From Crocinitomicaceae bacterium (GTDB taxonomy: Bacteria > Bacteroidota > Bacteroidia > Flavobacteriales_D > Crocinitomicaceae), in contig JAQWHI010000018.1 of NCBI GenBank assembly GCA_029249445.1, positions 372,001 through 436,000 on the forward strand: a DNA stretch of 64,000 nt, written 5' to 3'. Within the stretch, counting starts at the first letter, position 1. Every line of letters begins with the position of its first letter. A program made the translations under genes and the position numbers. The notes beneath the pieces are model-generated. The model had not been told where the DNA came from and did no database searches. It saw nothing but the letters and a program-made list of their open reading frames with translations. This document shows positions 1 to 7,398 of this stretch, piece after piece.

Positions 1-203
1 ACTTTATAAGCGGTAAGCGCGATTTAGAATCGATCCAAAGAAAAATAGGAATGGGGAAATTTAAAATTGGTTTTTTCCTCTATCCTGTCGACATTAGCGT
101 AATAAAACGTGTCGCAGATCATAACATGACAATGCCACCCAAATCAACATGGGTAGAACCAAAATTACGAAGTGGATTGACGATTTATAACATTAACGAA
201 TGA
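1..203 (+). CDS. DUF1015 family protein, C-terminal end only (partial)
   Basis: An open frame enters from the left edge (first full codon at base 3) and stops at TGA 201-203. It encodes about 66 residues ending with the stretch MPPKSTWVEPKLRSGLTIY, which I recognise as the conserved C-terminal signature of DUF1015 proteins (MPPKST followed by PKL-SGL). The function of DUF1015 is not established. The stop overlaps the ATG of yggS as ATGA, so the two are probably co-transcribed and translationally coupled. The N-terminal part lies outside the window. Confidence 0.75.
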   Translation, partial: FISGKRDLESIQRKIGMGKFKIGFFLYPVDISVIKRVADHNMTMPPKSTWVEPKLRSGLTIYNINE

Positions 204-868
204 TAAAAGAAAATCTGGAACGTATACGTCAAGACATACCTGATAATGTCACTCTTGTTGCTGTCTCCAAAACAAAACCTGTGAGTGATCTATTGGAAGC
301 ATATGACAATGGACAGCTTGTTTTTGGCGAGAACAAAGCTCAGGAATTGGTTCTCAAAGCACAGGAATTACCTAAAGATATTGAGTGGCATATGATAGGT
401 CATTTACAAACAAATAAAGTCAAAATTATAGCGCCATTTGTTCATTTAATTCATGCAGTTGACAGCATTAAACTACTCAAAGAAATCAATAAGCAAGCAG
501 CAAAAAACAAACGTATAATCCGGTGCCTTTTGCAGTTTCATATTGCAAAAGAAGAATCCAAGTTTGGTATGGACTTCGTTGCAGTCAAAAATCTATTGGG
601 TTCGAATGACTTTATAGAAATGCAAAATATTTCAATTGTCGGTTTAATGGGAATGGCGACTTTCACTGATAATAAAGAACAAATCAGAGATGAATTTAGA
701 AGTCTTGAAGGATACTTTCAAATTGTCAAGAGCCACTTTTTTAAATTTAATGATGCGTTTGAACATATTTCAATGGGAATGAGCGGGGATTATAAAATCG
801 CTATTGAAGAAGGAAGTACAATGGTGCGAATCGGAAGTTCAATATTTGGTGCAAGAAATAAAGTATAA
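200..868 (+). CDS. yggS: YggS/PROSC family pyridoxal-phosphate homeostasis protein
   Basis: 222 aa, normal length for the family. Recognised by AVSKTKP near the N-terminus, with Lys24 the expected PLP Schiff-base lysine, then FGENKAQE, WHMIGHLQTNK and the C-terminal MGMSGDY...GSTMVRIGSSIFG block that binds the PLP phosphate. YggS proteins are soluble single-domain alanine-racemase-fold proteins that carry PLP and keep PLP levels balanced; they have no known catalytic turnover. The start overlaps the stop of the DUF1015 gene, and a secreted DUF1684 gene follows after 9 nt, suggesting one transcript. Confidence 0.93.
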   Translation: MIKENLERIRQDIPDNVTLVAVSKTKPVSDLLEAYDNGQLVFGENKAQELVLKAQELPKDIEWHMIGHLQTNKVKIIAPFVHLIHAVDSIKLLKEINKQAAKNKRIIRCLLQFHIAKEESKFGMDFVAVKNLLGSNDFIEMQNISIVGLMGMATFTDNKEQIRDEFRSLEGYFQIVKSHFFKFNDAFEHISMGMSGDYKIAIEEGSTMVRIGSSIFGARNKV

Positions 869-877
869 ATTATCAAT

Positions 878-1480
878 ATGAAAAGTATACTTCTTACAAT
901 ATCACTGATCTGTTCGTGCTCTAGTCATGCACAACTGTCTGAGACCGATATTGCCAAAATGCGAAAACAACACCTAAATGAGTTGACTGATACTAGCAGT
1001 AATTACCTAACAACTGAAGAAATTGCCGATTTTCAAGGACTAGATTACTATCCATTTGATTCATCCTTTCAAATACCTGCATTATTTATAAAAGACAAAG
1101 GAGAAAAATTCGAGATGCCAACATCCACGGAACGACTTCCTATTTACAGGAGATTTGGATATATCTATTTTACCATTGATTCTATTCCTTGTCAATTAAC
1201 AGTCTATCAAAACATCGATCTTTTAAAGCGCAATAGAAAGAAATATAAAAATTATTTATTCATCCCATTCAAAGACAAAACCACGCGGATCCAAACCTAT
1301 GGTGCTGGACGCTTTTTGGATTTTGAAAGGCCGAAATCAAAAAAAGTAATAGTTGATTTCAATATGTCCTATAATCCTTATTGCGCTTATTCATATCGGT
1401 ATTCCTGTCCTATCCCACCTAAAGAAAACACCTTGAATGTTGAAATTACCGCAGGGGAAAGAATTCCTTTGGGACATTAA
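878..1480 (+). CDS. Secreted DUF1684 domain protein
   Basis: 200 aa. The N-terminus MKSILLTISLICSCSSHAQ is a signal peptide, with cysteines that could also allow lipoprotein processing. The body fits DUF1684: LDYYPFDSSF near residue 57, a YRRFGYIYFTIDS strand, then NPYCAYSYRYSCPIPP followed by N-LNVEITAGE at the C-terminus. The conserved NP-C-Y---CP-PP-EN block is diagnostic. The role of DUF1684 is unknown. It lies 9 nt after yggS on the same strand and faces the methyltransferase gene, with no clear terminator in the 27 nt between them. Confidence 0.82.
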   Translation: MKSILLTISLICSCSSHAQLSETDIAKMRKQHLNELTDTSSNYLTTEEIADFQGLDYYPFDSSFQIPALFIKDKGEKFEMPTSTERLPIYRRFGYIYFTIDSIPCQLTVYQNIDLLKRNRKKYKNYLFIPFKDKTTRIQTYGAGRFLDFERPKSKKVIVDFNMSYNPYCAYSYRYSCPIPPKENTLNVEITAGERIPLGH

Positions 1481-1507
1481 TCTAGGAGTAACAACCTAAA
1501 TTATCGC

Positions 1508-2083
1508 CTATTTTTGAATTTGAATAAACAACTCTGATCCTCTCCTCGAGGCTACAGAATTGTAACACTCTTCGAAACTGACCTTGGAAAAGAGACGAAA
1601 ATAATTTTGATATTCCTCTGCATTTCCACCATATGGTGGACCTCCATCAAATTCAACACCAAACATGAGTCCAATCAACTTTCCACCGTCGACAAGTAAT
1701 TCATGACACTTATCCGCATACAATTGTCGCAGCAACGGGTCTATCGCACAAAACATTGTTTGCTCAACGATTATATCATAAACACCATCATGATTGAAAA
1801 AATCGCCCAAATGTATATGACTGATAGGAAAACTTGGTATTCTCGATCTTAAATTGGCCAAAGCAGTTTCAGCGAAATCAACAACATGAACATTTGTAAA
1901 CCCAAGACGCGACAAATATTCTGCCTCATGCCCATTGCCACAACCTGGAATTAAAATCCGTAGATTTTTTTCTTGAACTTGATCAAAATATACTTTAATT
2001 GGTTTTGAAACTTCTCCCAAGTCCCAGCCAATCGTTTCTTTTTCGTATCTATTTTGCCAAAAACGTTTTGATAAATGTTCCAT
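1508..2083 (-). CDS. SAM-dependent methyltransferase, thiopurine methyltransferase (TPMT)-like
   Basis: 191 aa, cytoplasmic, single class I methyltransferase domain. FWQNRYEKETIGWDLGEVSKP at the N-terminus is the typical opening of the TPMT family (W---Y-----GWDlG--S-P). The SAM-binding glycine motif is ILIPGCGNGHEAEYL (motif I), followed by VHVVDFAETA (acidic end of strand 2) and YDIIVEQTMFCAI (motif IV region). The substrate is unknown; TPMT-like bacterial enzymes methylate sulfur, selenium or small toxic thiols. It is the last gene of the riboswitch-led operon, and its ATG overlaps the preceding stop (TAATG). Whether it has a cobalamin-related job or is simply carried along cannot be told from sequence. 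Confidence 0.8.
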   Translation of the reverse strand: MEHLSKRFWQNRYEKETIGWDLGEVSKPIKVYFDQVQEKNLRILIPGCGNGHEAEYLSRLGFTNVHVVDFAETALANLRSRIPSFPISHIHLGDFFNHDGVYDIIVEQTMFCAIDPLLRQLYADKCHELLVDGGKLIGLMFGVEFDGGPPYGGNAEEYQNYFRLFSKVSFEECYNSVASRRGSELFIQIQK

Positions 2084-3030
2084 TAGTATTTCATCACTTT
2101 TTGCACGAAGTTCATTTTTTCACAAATCAAATGAACAAAAAAACAACCCGAATCAAAAGCACTCAAATCAATACTATCAGGACGATTATCCTCTAGTATC
2201 AATCGACCACTCGAGCTGTATACCTTTACTTTATAATCCTCATTAGAGCAAATTCGAAAGATTCCATTTGTAGGATTGGGATATATCACAATTGAAGAAG
2301 TCGGTGCGGTCAAATCTAATAAATCAGAATGTATCACTCCTACAGCATCGAGATCAAAACCACCTGATTCGAACATCGTTGGGTATGGATCATTTATGAT
2401 TGTACCCTGACTGTCGAATGTTCCAAACTGCGGATCGAGATTACCCACAACGTCGATAATCTTTACATGGGTAATTGCTGATATATCCAAACCCGTTGTG
2501 CCCGACAGCTCTTCAAGGTCAAAGGGGGTTCCAAAGTTTGCTCTGTACTTCCCTGCAAAATTAGTCACGTAGGCACAGTTGACCGTATCAAAATTCGTTA
2601 ATTGTAATGATGTTTGTATTTCACTTATTGCATCAAATCGCGTATAATTGATACCATCAGAGCTCACTTCTACAAAAGCCAGTTCAAGATAGTGGTCCAA
2701 AAAACCATTTTCGAATACGGCAAAGTCAGCGCCTACACCATTGCTTATTGGTGCACTAAAAGTAAGTATCGCCTCTCCTCCATCCCCGAGAGATAAAACC
2801 GATGTCCCTGTTGCTTGACCAGTTGCGTCGGACTCTGAGCCATAGGACGCATATCCAAATGAAGAATTCACAATTAACTGTGGTCCGCGGTCAACGGTGA
2901 CACCTGTAGCCCATCCGATGAAGACAGATGAATCTTTATGAATTGCCGTTGATCCAGCTATACCCGGCTCTGGAGCATAGGATTGTCCAAAACACAGAAG
3001 CGGAGACAAAAAGAATAGGTACTTAATCAT
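2083..3030 (-). CDS. T9SS-sorted cell-surface protein in B12-riboswitch operon
   Basis: 315 aa from the ATG at 3030; nine bases upstream an in-frame TTG exists, but the ATG gives a clean signal peptide (MIKYLFFLSPLLCFGQ) and is preferred. The mature part begins PEPGIAGSTAIHKDSS and contains a beta-rich domain with FGYASYGSESDATG, VLSLGDGGEAILTF and GADFAVFENGF, a pattern I associate with surface proteins in Bacteroidota cobalamin loci. The last 75 residues are a type A T9SS sorting domain (YPNPTNGIF ... SSSGRLI ... FVHLICEKMNFVQKVMKY). It overlaps the BtuG-like gene by 8 nt and the methyltransferase by 1 nt. A cobalamin or cobinamide capture role is inferred from context only. Confidence 0.75.
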   Translation of the reverse strand: MIKYLFFLSPLLCFGQSYAPEPGIAGSTAIHKDSSVFIGWATGVTVDRGPQLIVNSSFGYASYGSESDATGQATGTSVLSLGDGGEAILTFSAPISNGVGADFAVFENGFLDHYLELAFVEVSSDGINYTRFDAISEIQTSLQLTNFDTVNCAYVTNFAGKYRANFGTPFDLEELSGTTGLDISAITHVKIIDVVGNLDPQFGTFDSQGTIINDPYPTMFESGGFDLDAVGVIHSDLLDLTAPTSSIVIYPNPTNGIFRICSNEDYKVKVYSSSGRLILEDNRPDSIDLSAFDSGCFFVHLICEKMNFVQKVMKY

Positions 3031-4060
3031 AAAAAACAACTTTTGAAGGATTCAATCCTACTGAAAAACTCCCCAGATACATACCAGAAGCTGTAAACGA
3101 ACGGAGATAACCTGAATTCGTGTAATTCATTGCGTCAGAAACATAAACCAATCCATCAAAAGGATTGTAGGTCACTCCATACAACGTTGTTACCTCAGAC
3201 AAGTCGAAAATATTTGCTTGCGTCATTTGCTCTGAAACAGGATCAAAGATTCCGATCGAAGAATTATTGTATACCAGAAATGAAGCATTCATTTCAGCGA
3301 TTCCAACGGCATCAAAAGTAAAAGTTTCTGCTACTTGATTGGACGATGTATTGATTCGAACTAACCTGGAAGGTATCTGTCCATAGTCACCTCTGCGCAC
3401 AACATAAATATCTCCCTGGGCATCAGATATGACAGCACCGGGATTAATGCCAACCGTCAACTTAGTCACTTCAGACTCCGACAGAAGATTTACTATTGAT
3501 ACAGTAGAATCTACATTGGGAAAATTGAGCCCACCTGAATTTGCAACATAGAGGTAATTATCTACAACAGCCAGTCCTTCTGGATTACTTCCCACTTGAA
3601 TTCGATTGGTAACTTGTAATGTAACGGTATCGATAACATCAACAAAACCATCATAGCATGAAACATATGCTTTACTTCCTGAAAACGCAATTGCTCTTGG
3701 TTGTTTTGCAATCCCATTTTCAATCATTTCAATCTGAGCAAGAGGCGTAAAGTTAATAGCAGAGAGTACTTCAACTCTACTCGAAGCATTTACAACAACA
3801 TAAATTTTATCTCCATAGCGCTGAATATCGTTCCCAGTGTCACCCAACTGACGATTCGTTGAGGTAACAAAAAATGAATTTTCGATCTCATTTTTAGAAA
3901 AATCAATCCATGAGATGGATGAATTGTTTTGTTGAAAGAGTCCCTCACATAGAACCAACGCACCATTCGACAAATTTTCGTTGACAGATGGACATGGTAT
4001 CGGTTCAGGTTTGCAGCTTGCAAATACTCCAAAAAGCCAAAGAAAACTAATGTAACGCAT
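3023..4060 (-). CDS. BtuG-like surface beta-propeller lipoprotein (YncE/DUF5074 family)
   Basis: 345 aa. Lipoprotein signal MRYISFLWLFGVFASC with Cys16 as the lipidated residue. The rest is a chain of about 40-residue beta-propeller blades, e.g. GDTGNDIQRYGDKIYVVVNASS, QPRAIAFSGSKAYVSCYDG, NPEGLAVVDNYLYVANSG and YGVTYNPFDGLVYVSDA. The NTGNDI----DK-YVV-N block is typical of the YncE-like proteins found with BtuB in Bacteroidota, including BtuG, the surface lipoprotein that captures cobalamin and caps BtuB. Here it directly follows the BtuB-like receptor with a 14-nt overlap and is under a cobalamin riboswitch, which supports the same role. The symbol btuG is plausible but not assigned because ligand residues cannot be checked. 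Confidence 0.82.
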   Translation of the reverse strand: MRYISFLWLFGVFASCKPEPIPCPSVNENLSNGALVLCEGLFQQNNSSISWIDFSKNEIENSFFVTSTNRQLGDTGNDIQRYGDKIYVVVNASSRVEVLSAINFTPLAQIEMIENGIAKQPRAIAFSGSKAYVSCYDGFVDVIDTVTLQVTNRIQVGSNPEGLAVVDNYLYVANSGGLNFPNVDSTVSIVNLLSESEVTKLTVGINPGAVISDAQGDIYVVRRGDYGQIPSRLVRINTSSNQVAETFTFDAVGIAEMNASFLVYNNSSIGIFDPVSEQMTQANIFDLSEVTTLYGVTYNPFDGLVYVSDAMNYTNSGYLRSFTASGMYLGSFSVGLNPSKVVFYD

Positions 4061-6068
4061 AACTCATTGATATTAAGAAGTTTCTACCCGGCATTACAAA
4101 TGAACGCACATACACGTAAGATGAGTCAAAAATGTTTTTTACGTTAGCTTGAAGTTTGATTTTTTGTCCCTTTTTGAGGACAAAAGAATAGGTTATAAAT
4201 AAATCAGAAAGAAGGTAGTCTTGAACTCGATTCTGATCAATGTTTTCATTCAGAGCGAAGCGCATTGAAACATAATTATTCGCAATACCAAACCCCAATT
4301 CACCTCTACTAAATAGAAGATCAAAATTTGCAAGATGCTCAGGTGTATAAGCTATTTGATGCCCATAGTTCAGTGATTCTTTTGTGACGTCTATTGCCTT
4401 TTGGTAGGAATAGTTCACATTCAAATCTACATCTATCTTTCCAACACCCCAACAGAAATCAATTGCGCCTTCCATTCCAAAAATATTAACATTTGTGACG
4501 TTTTGCATCGACCAGATGAACAAATTCTTTGTTGGGATAGCAACAATCTTATTTTGGACTCGATTGAAATAAACAGTAGTACGCAAATCTAGGTTCGCCC
4601 TTTTGTCGTTCTTGGGCGAAGAACTTACCCCATAGTTTATCTGGTGTGCTGACTCTGGTAGCAATTCTGAATTTCCAACAGTAGCGTAATACAATTCATT
4701 AAATGAAGGTATTCTAAATGTATTTTTGTACCAAACCAAATGTTTAAAATGCCAACTCCCTTCCTTAAAAAAGGTCAGATCAACTGATGGATTCACTTTT
4801 ATCGACTCACGGGGGCTATTATTTAGACTCGCCAATTCATAAATGTATTGACTCGATAATTGTACTTTAATTGTGGCCGACTTAAAAGGTTTGTAAACCG
4901 ATACAAATCCACTTGAATGCGACCTAAACGGATTTGATAAGGAAGAATCCGAGGAAACCAATGTACTTAACGTTTCTTCCAACCCTCCAATAACATTAAT
5001 ACCCTTAGCACTTCTTCGACGAAAAACAGTGCCGAGGTTTGTACTTTGGTTGATGTATTCATTGTCCAAAAAACCAATCTCATTCAAATAGGTCGGATCC
5101 AAATACTTCATCGCATTCCAGTTGTAATTGGCATAAGATCGGAATTCCCAGCGTTTGAAATTAAATTTGGCATCCGCATAGAACAAATTATCAAGCGTAT
5201 TCAGACGCTCATCTGCAGTAGAATTATAGAGTATTACTGCTCCTGGAAGCCCTTGATCTATCATTGAACCTCTATAACCAAAACGATAAGAACCATTTTT
5301 CTTTCCAAGAATTTTAACTTGACCACCGAAAAATCCATCTTCATAATCATTGTTATTTCTCACCCCCTCTTCCGTAGCTAAACCATTCAAATATGAATAA
5401 TCATAATCACCACGTGCAGAACGATACTTCGCGTATCCTGAAAAAATTATTCTTTCATCTTTCGAGTAAACGCCTGACAAATAACCTTCATAACGACCAA
5501 ATGAACCCAATTTAAAACTTGAACGGAGTTGATTTCTTGCATCGCCGTATCGACTCTGAAACGTATTCATAACCAATGAATTTCCGGAGAGGTAGGCTGA
5601 TACGGGTAGAAAAATAGATACATTATCATTCGTAGAACTAAGAATAGAAACCATACCATCGGCTTGTATCTGTCCAAGATTTGTCATTCCTGTCTGAGAA
5701 TTAGATACATTAAATCCGTCAACAACTATTGCTGTATGTTGACTTCCAAGGGCTCGTGTACTAATCGATTTTAGTGCTCCCAGTCCACCGTATGACCTTA
5801 CAGTAGATCCGCTGAGTTTGCTGGCCAATTCTCCAATATCATCTGGTGATAGTTTTTGAATTTTATCTTCAAAAATCCACGTACCTACCGGACGTATTGC
5901 TTGACGTTCACCTTTGGTTCGTTTGATACTTATTTCCTCTATATATTGAGTTCGAAGAAGGTCTAATCGCATAGAATCGTTAAAAAAAGCACTAGTGTCC
6001 TGAGCGAATGAAATAACGGGGAGTACAAAAAGTACTCCCACAAAAAATATATTTCTTATGAAGATCAC
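4047..6068 (-). CDS. btuB: TonB-dependent outer-membrane receptor, BtuB-like (cobalamin)
   Basis: 673 aa, close to the BtuB length range. Signal peptide MIFIRNIFFVGVLFVLPVISFAQ, then a plug domain (about residues 50-160: KLSPDDIGELASKLSGSTVRSYGG, STRALGSQHTAIVVDGF) and a 22-strand-type barrel ending in an aromatic-terminated strand (NFLISMSYALH). No N-terminal carboxypeptidase-like domain, as in BtuB-type receptors. The start is GTG at 6068, overlapping the upstream stop as TAGTG; no ATG would retain the signal peptide. The symbol rests on size, the cobalamin riboswitch upstream and the adjacent BtuG-like gene. It would import corrinoid across the outer membrane using TonB energy. Confidence 0.82.
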   Translation of the reverse strand: MIFIRNIFFVGVLFVLPVISFAQDTSAFFNDSMRLDLLRTQYIEEISIKRTKGERQAIRPVGTWIFEDKIQKLSPDDIGELASKLSGSTVRSYGGLGALKSISTRALGSQHTAIVVDGFNVSNSQTGMTNLGQIQADGMVSILSSTNDNVSIFLPVSAYLSGNSLVMNTFQSRYGDARNQLRSSFKLGSFGRYEGYLSGVYSKDERIIFSGYAKYRSARGDYDYSYLNGLATEEGVRNNNDYEDGFFGGQVKILGKKNGSYRFGYRGSMIDQGLPGAVILYNSTADERLNTLDNLFYADAKFNFKRWEFRSYANYNWNAMKYLDPTYLNEIGFLDNEYINQSTNLGTVFRRRSAKGINVIGGLEETLSTLVSSDSSLSNPFRSHSSGFVSVYKPFKSATIKVQLSSQYIYELASLNNSPRESIKVNPSVDLTFFKEGSWHFKHLVWYKNTFRIPSFNELYYATVGNSELLPESAHQINYGVSSSPKNDKRANLDLRTTVYFNRVQNKIVAIPTKNLFIWSMQNVTNVNIFGMEGAIDFCWGVGKIDVDLNVNYSYQKAIDVTKESLNYGHQIAYTPEHLANFDLLFSRGELGFGIANNYVSMRFALNENIDQNRVQDYLLSDLFITYSFVLKKGQKIKLQANVKNIFDSSYVYVRSFVMPGRNFLISMSYALH

Positions 6069-7036
6069 TAGTTTTTAACTACTTTGCTCTTGTAGGATCC
6101 ATTCACATTTTCAAGATGAACAATATAAACGCCAGATGGAAATTCACTTAAATTAACTGATGTAGATTGTTCATGCACAGCCTCTAACAGTATCTCACCA
6201 CTTAATGATGTAATCATCAAATGACCGGATTCTCCATTGATATTTACAATGTCTTTTACAGGATTCGGAAATATCGAAATATTGGACAGTTGCTGCTCAT
6301 TTATTCCGCCGTAAGTTGTACGATTCAAACCGTCAATGGCAAAGTAAGTTGGCGTGTTAATCCAGCCGCCGGTTGTATCTGACGACTCTATTTTAAACGA
6401 TAACTCTCCAATGTGAAATAGAAAACCTGTCAAATCTACATCGATCCATGAATCTACGATATAATCCTGGCTGTTATCAGCGAATCGGTAATCTGCGAGG
6501 TATATTTCAACAGAATCAACCATGGATCCATCGTGGGATTTTCCGTACACCCAAACACGGTAAAAATCCTCCCCATTTGTTCCATCAACAACCGTGCTGT
6601 CTCCATTGTAAATGGACCCAAATTGTTTACCAAATCCGTCACCGTCTCTCATCGACAGAGCAGAATAAGTTGTATTTGTTATTTTAAATTGATCCAAAGA
6701 AATATTTTCTTGATCTACAGAAATACTACCCGAGCTATAGAAAACGGCATATGATTCTGATGCATTGTGGCCAGAACCAGTCCATGCACTAAATTGGTTT
6801 CCCCAACCTGGCGTTACAACATCTGTTTTATTCGAAATTGAAAAGCCTGTCCACGAACCCCATGTGGCGTCATAATTGTTGTAAAAACGAACATCGTCCA
6901 AAATAAAATCACCATTGCCTGCCCAACCATTGTCGAAGGTATCAGCTGTAGGTAAGAAATTTTCAAAATCAATAATTTGTGCCTGGGCACTAGCTCCAAT
7001 CATAAATGCTGTTGCTAAAACGTAAAGTTTCTTCAT
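6068..7036 (-). CDS. DUF4465 domain protein with T9SS type A sorting domain
   Basis: 322 aa, first gene behind the cobalamin riboswitch. Signal peptide MKKLYVLATAFMIGASAQA, then a DUF4465 domain (about residues 20-230): IDFENF near the start, GNGDFILDDVRFYN, WGSWTGFSISN and a later YFAIDGL block. The tail (FPNPVKDIVNINGE ... SGEILLEA ... GVYIVHLENVNGSYKSKVVKN) is a type A T9SS sorting domain, so the protein should be secreted and anchored on the cell surface. DUF4465 proteins recur in B12-riboswitch loci of Bacteroidota, and a role in surface capture of corrinoids is inferred. The stop shares one base with the receptor GTG start, pointing to translational coupling. Confidence 0.85.
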   Translation of the reverse strand: MKKLYVLATAFMIGASAQAQIIDFENFLPTADTFDNGWAGNGDFILDDVRFYNNYDATWGSWTGFSISNKTDVVTPGWGNQFSAWTGSGHNASESYAVFYSSGSISVDQENISLDQFKITNTTYSALSMRDGDGFGKQFGSIYNGDSTVVDGTNGEDFYRVWVYGKSHDGSMVDSVEIYLADYRFADNSQDYIVDSWIDVDLTGFLFHIGELSFKIESSDTTGGWINTPTYFAIDGLNRTTYGGINEQQLSNISIFPNPVKDIVNINGESGHLMITSLSGEILLEAVHEQSTSVNLSEFPSGVYIVHLENVNGSYKSKVVKN

Positions 7037-7149
7037 CGTATAAAAAATAAAAATTATTAAAACGCGAAGAAATCAGGTAAATGAATGTAGGGCGAACTCT
7101 AGGAGACGCAACCAAATCCGACTTTAATCTGAAGTCCTCATTATCTATT

Positions 7150-7309
7150 GACTTGACAAGTATTCTGACTCATACCATATCAGACTCGTCTTCCCGCTCT
7201 ATAGTTGAACAGTGACATAATGAGGCTGACTTCGAGTATTTACAGCTGCAGATACAGTTCCGGGTTTACACCGGATTCCTTTTTTCACTCCATCTTGGAA
7301 ACCAAAGTC
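7150..7309 (-). promoter_or_regulatory. Cobalamin riboswitch (AdoCbl-type core)
   Basis: Read on the minus strand, the leader of the 7036-1508 operon holds the expected conserved parts in order: a P1 strand GACTT (7309-7305), the core AGGAATCCGGTG followed by CCGG, then CTGCAGCTGTAAA, and the B12 box GAGTCAGAATACTTGTCA (7172-7155), closed by AAGTC (7154-7150) pairing with the first GACTT. A weak -7-like box (TACCTTCG, 7321-7314) lies just upstream, placing the 5' end near the P1 strand. About 115 nt separate it from the ATG at 7036, with a GACTT/AAGTC hairpin at 7136-7120 that could exchange with P1. Cobalamin binding is expected to switch the operon off. Confidence 0.9.
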
Positions 7310-7398
7310 AGTGCGAAGGTACAACATTTATTTCGATCGAAAAAAAATGATTGAATTTACCGTACCTCCTATTGTCTTAACTGACCTTTTACCAAATT

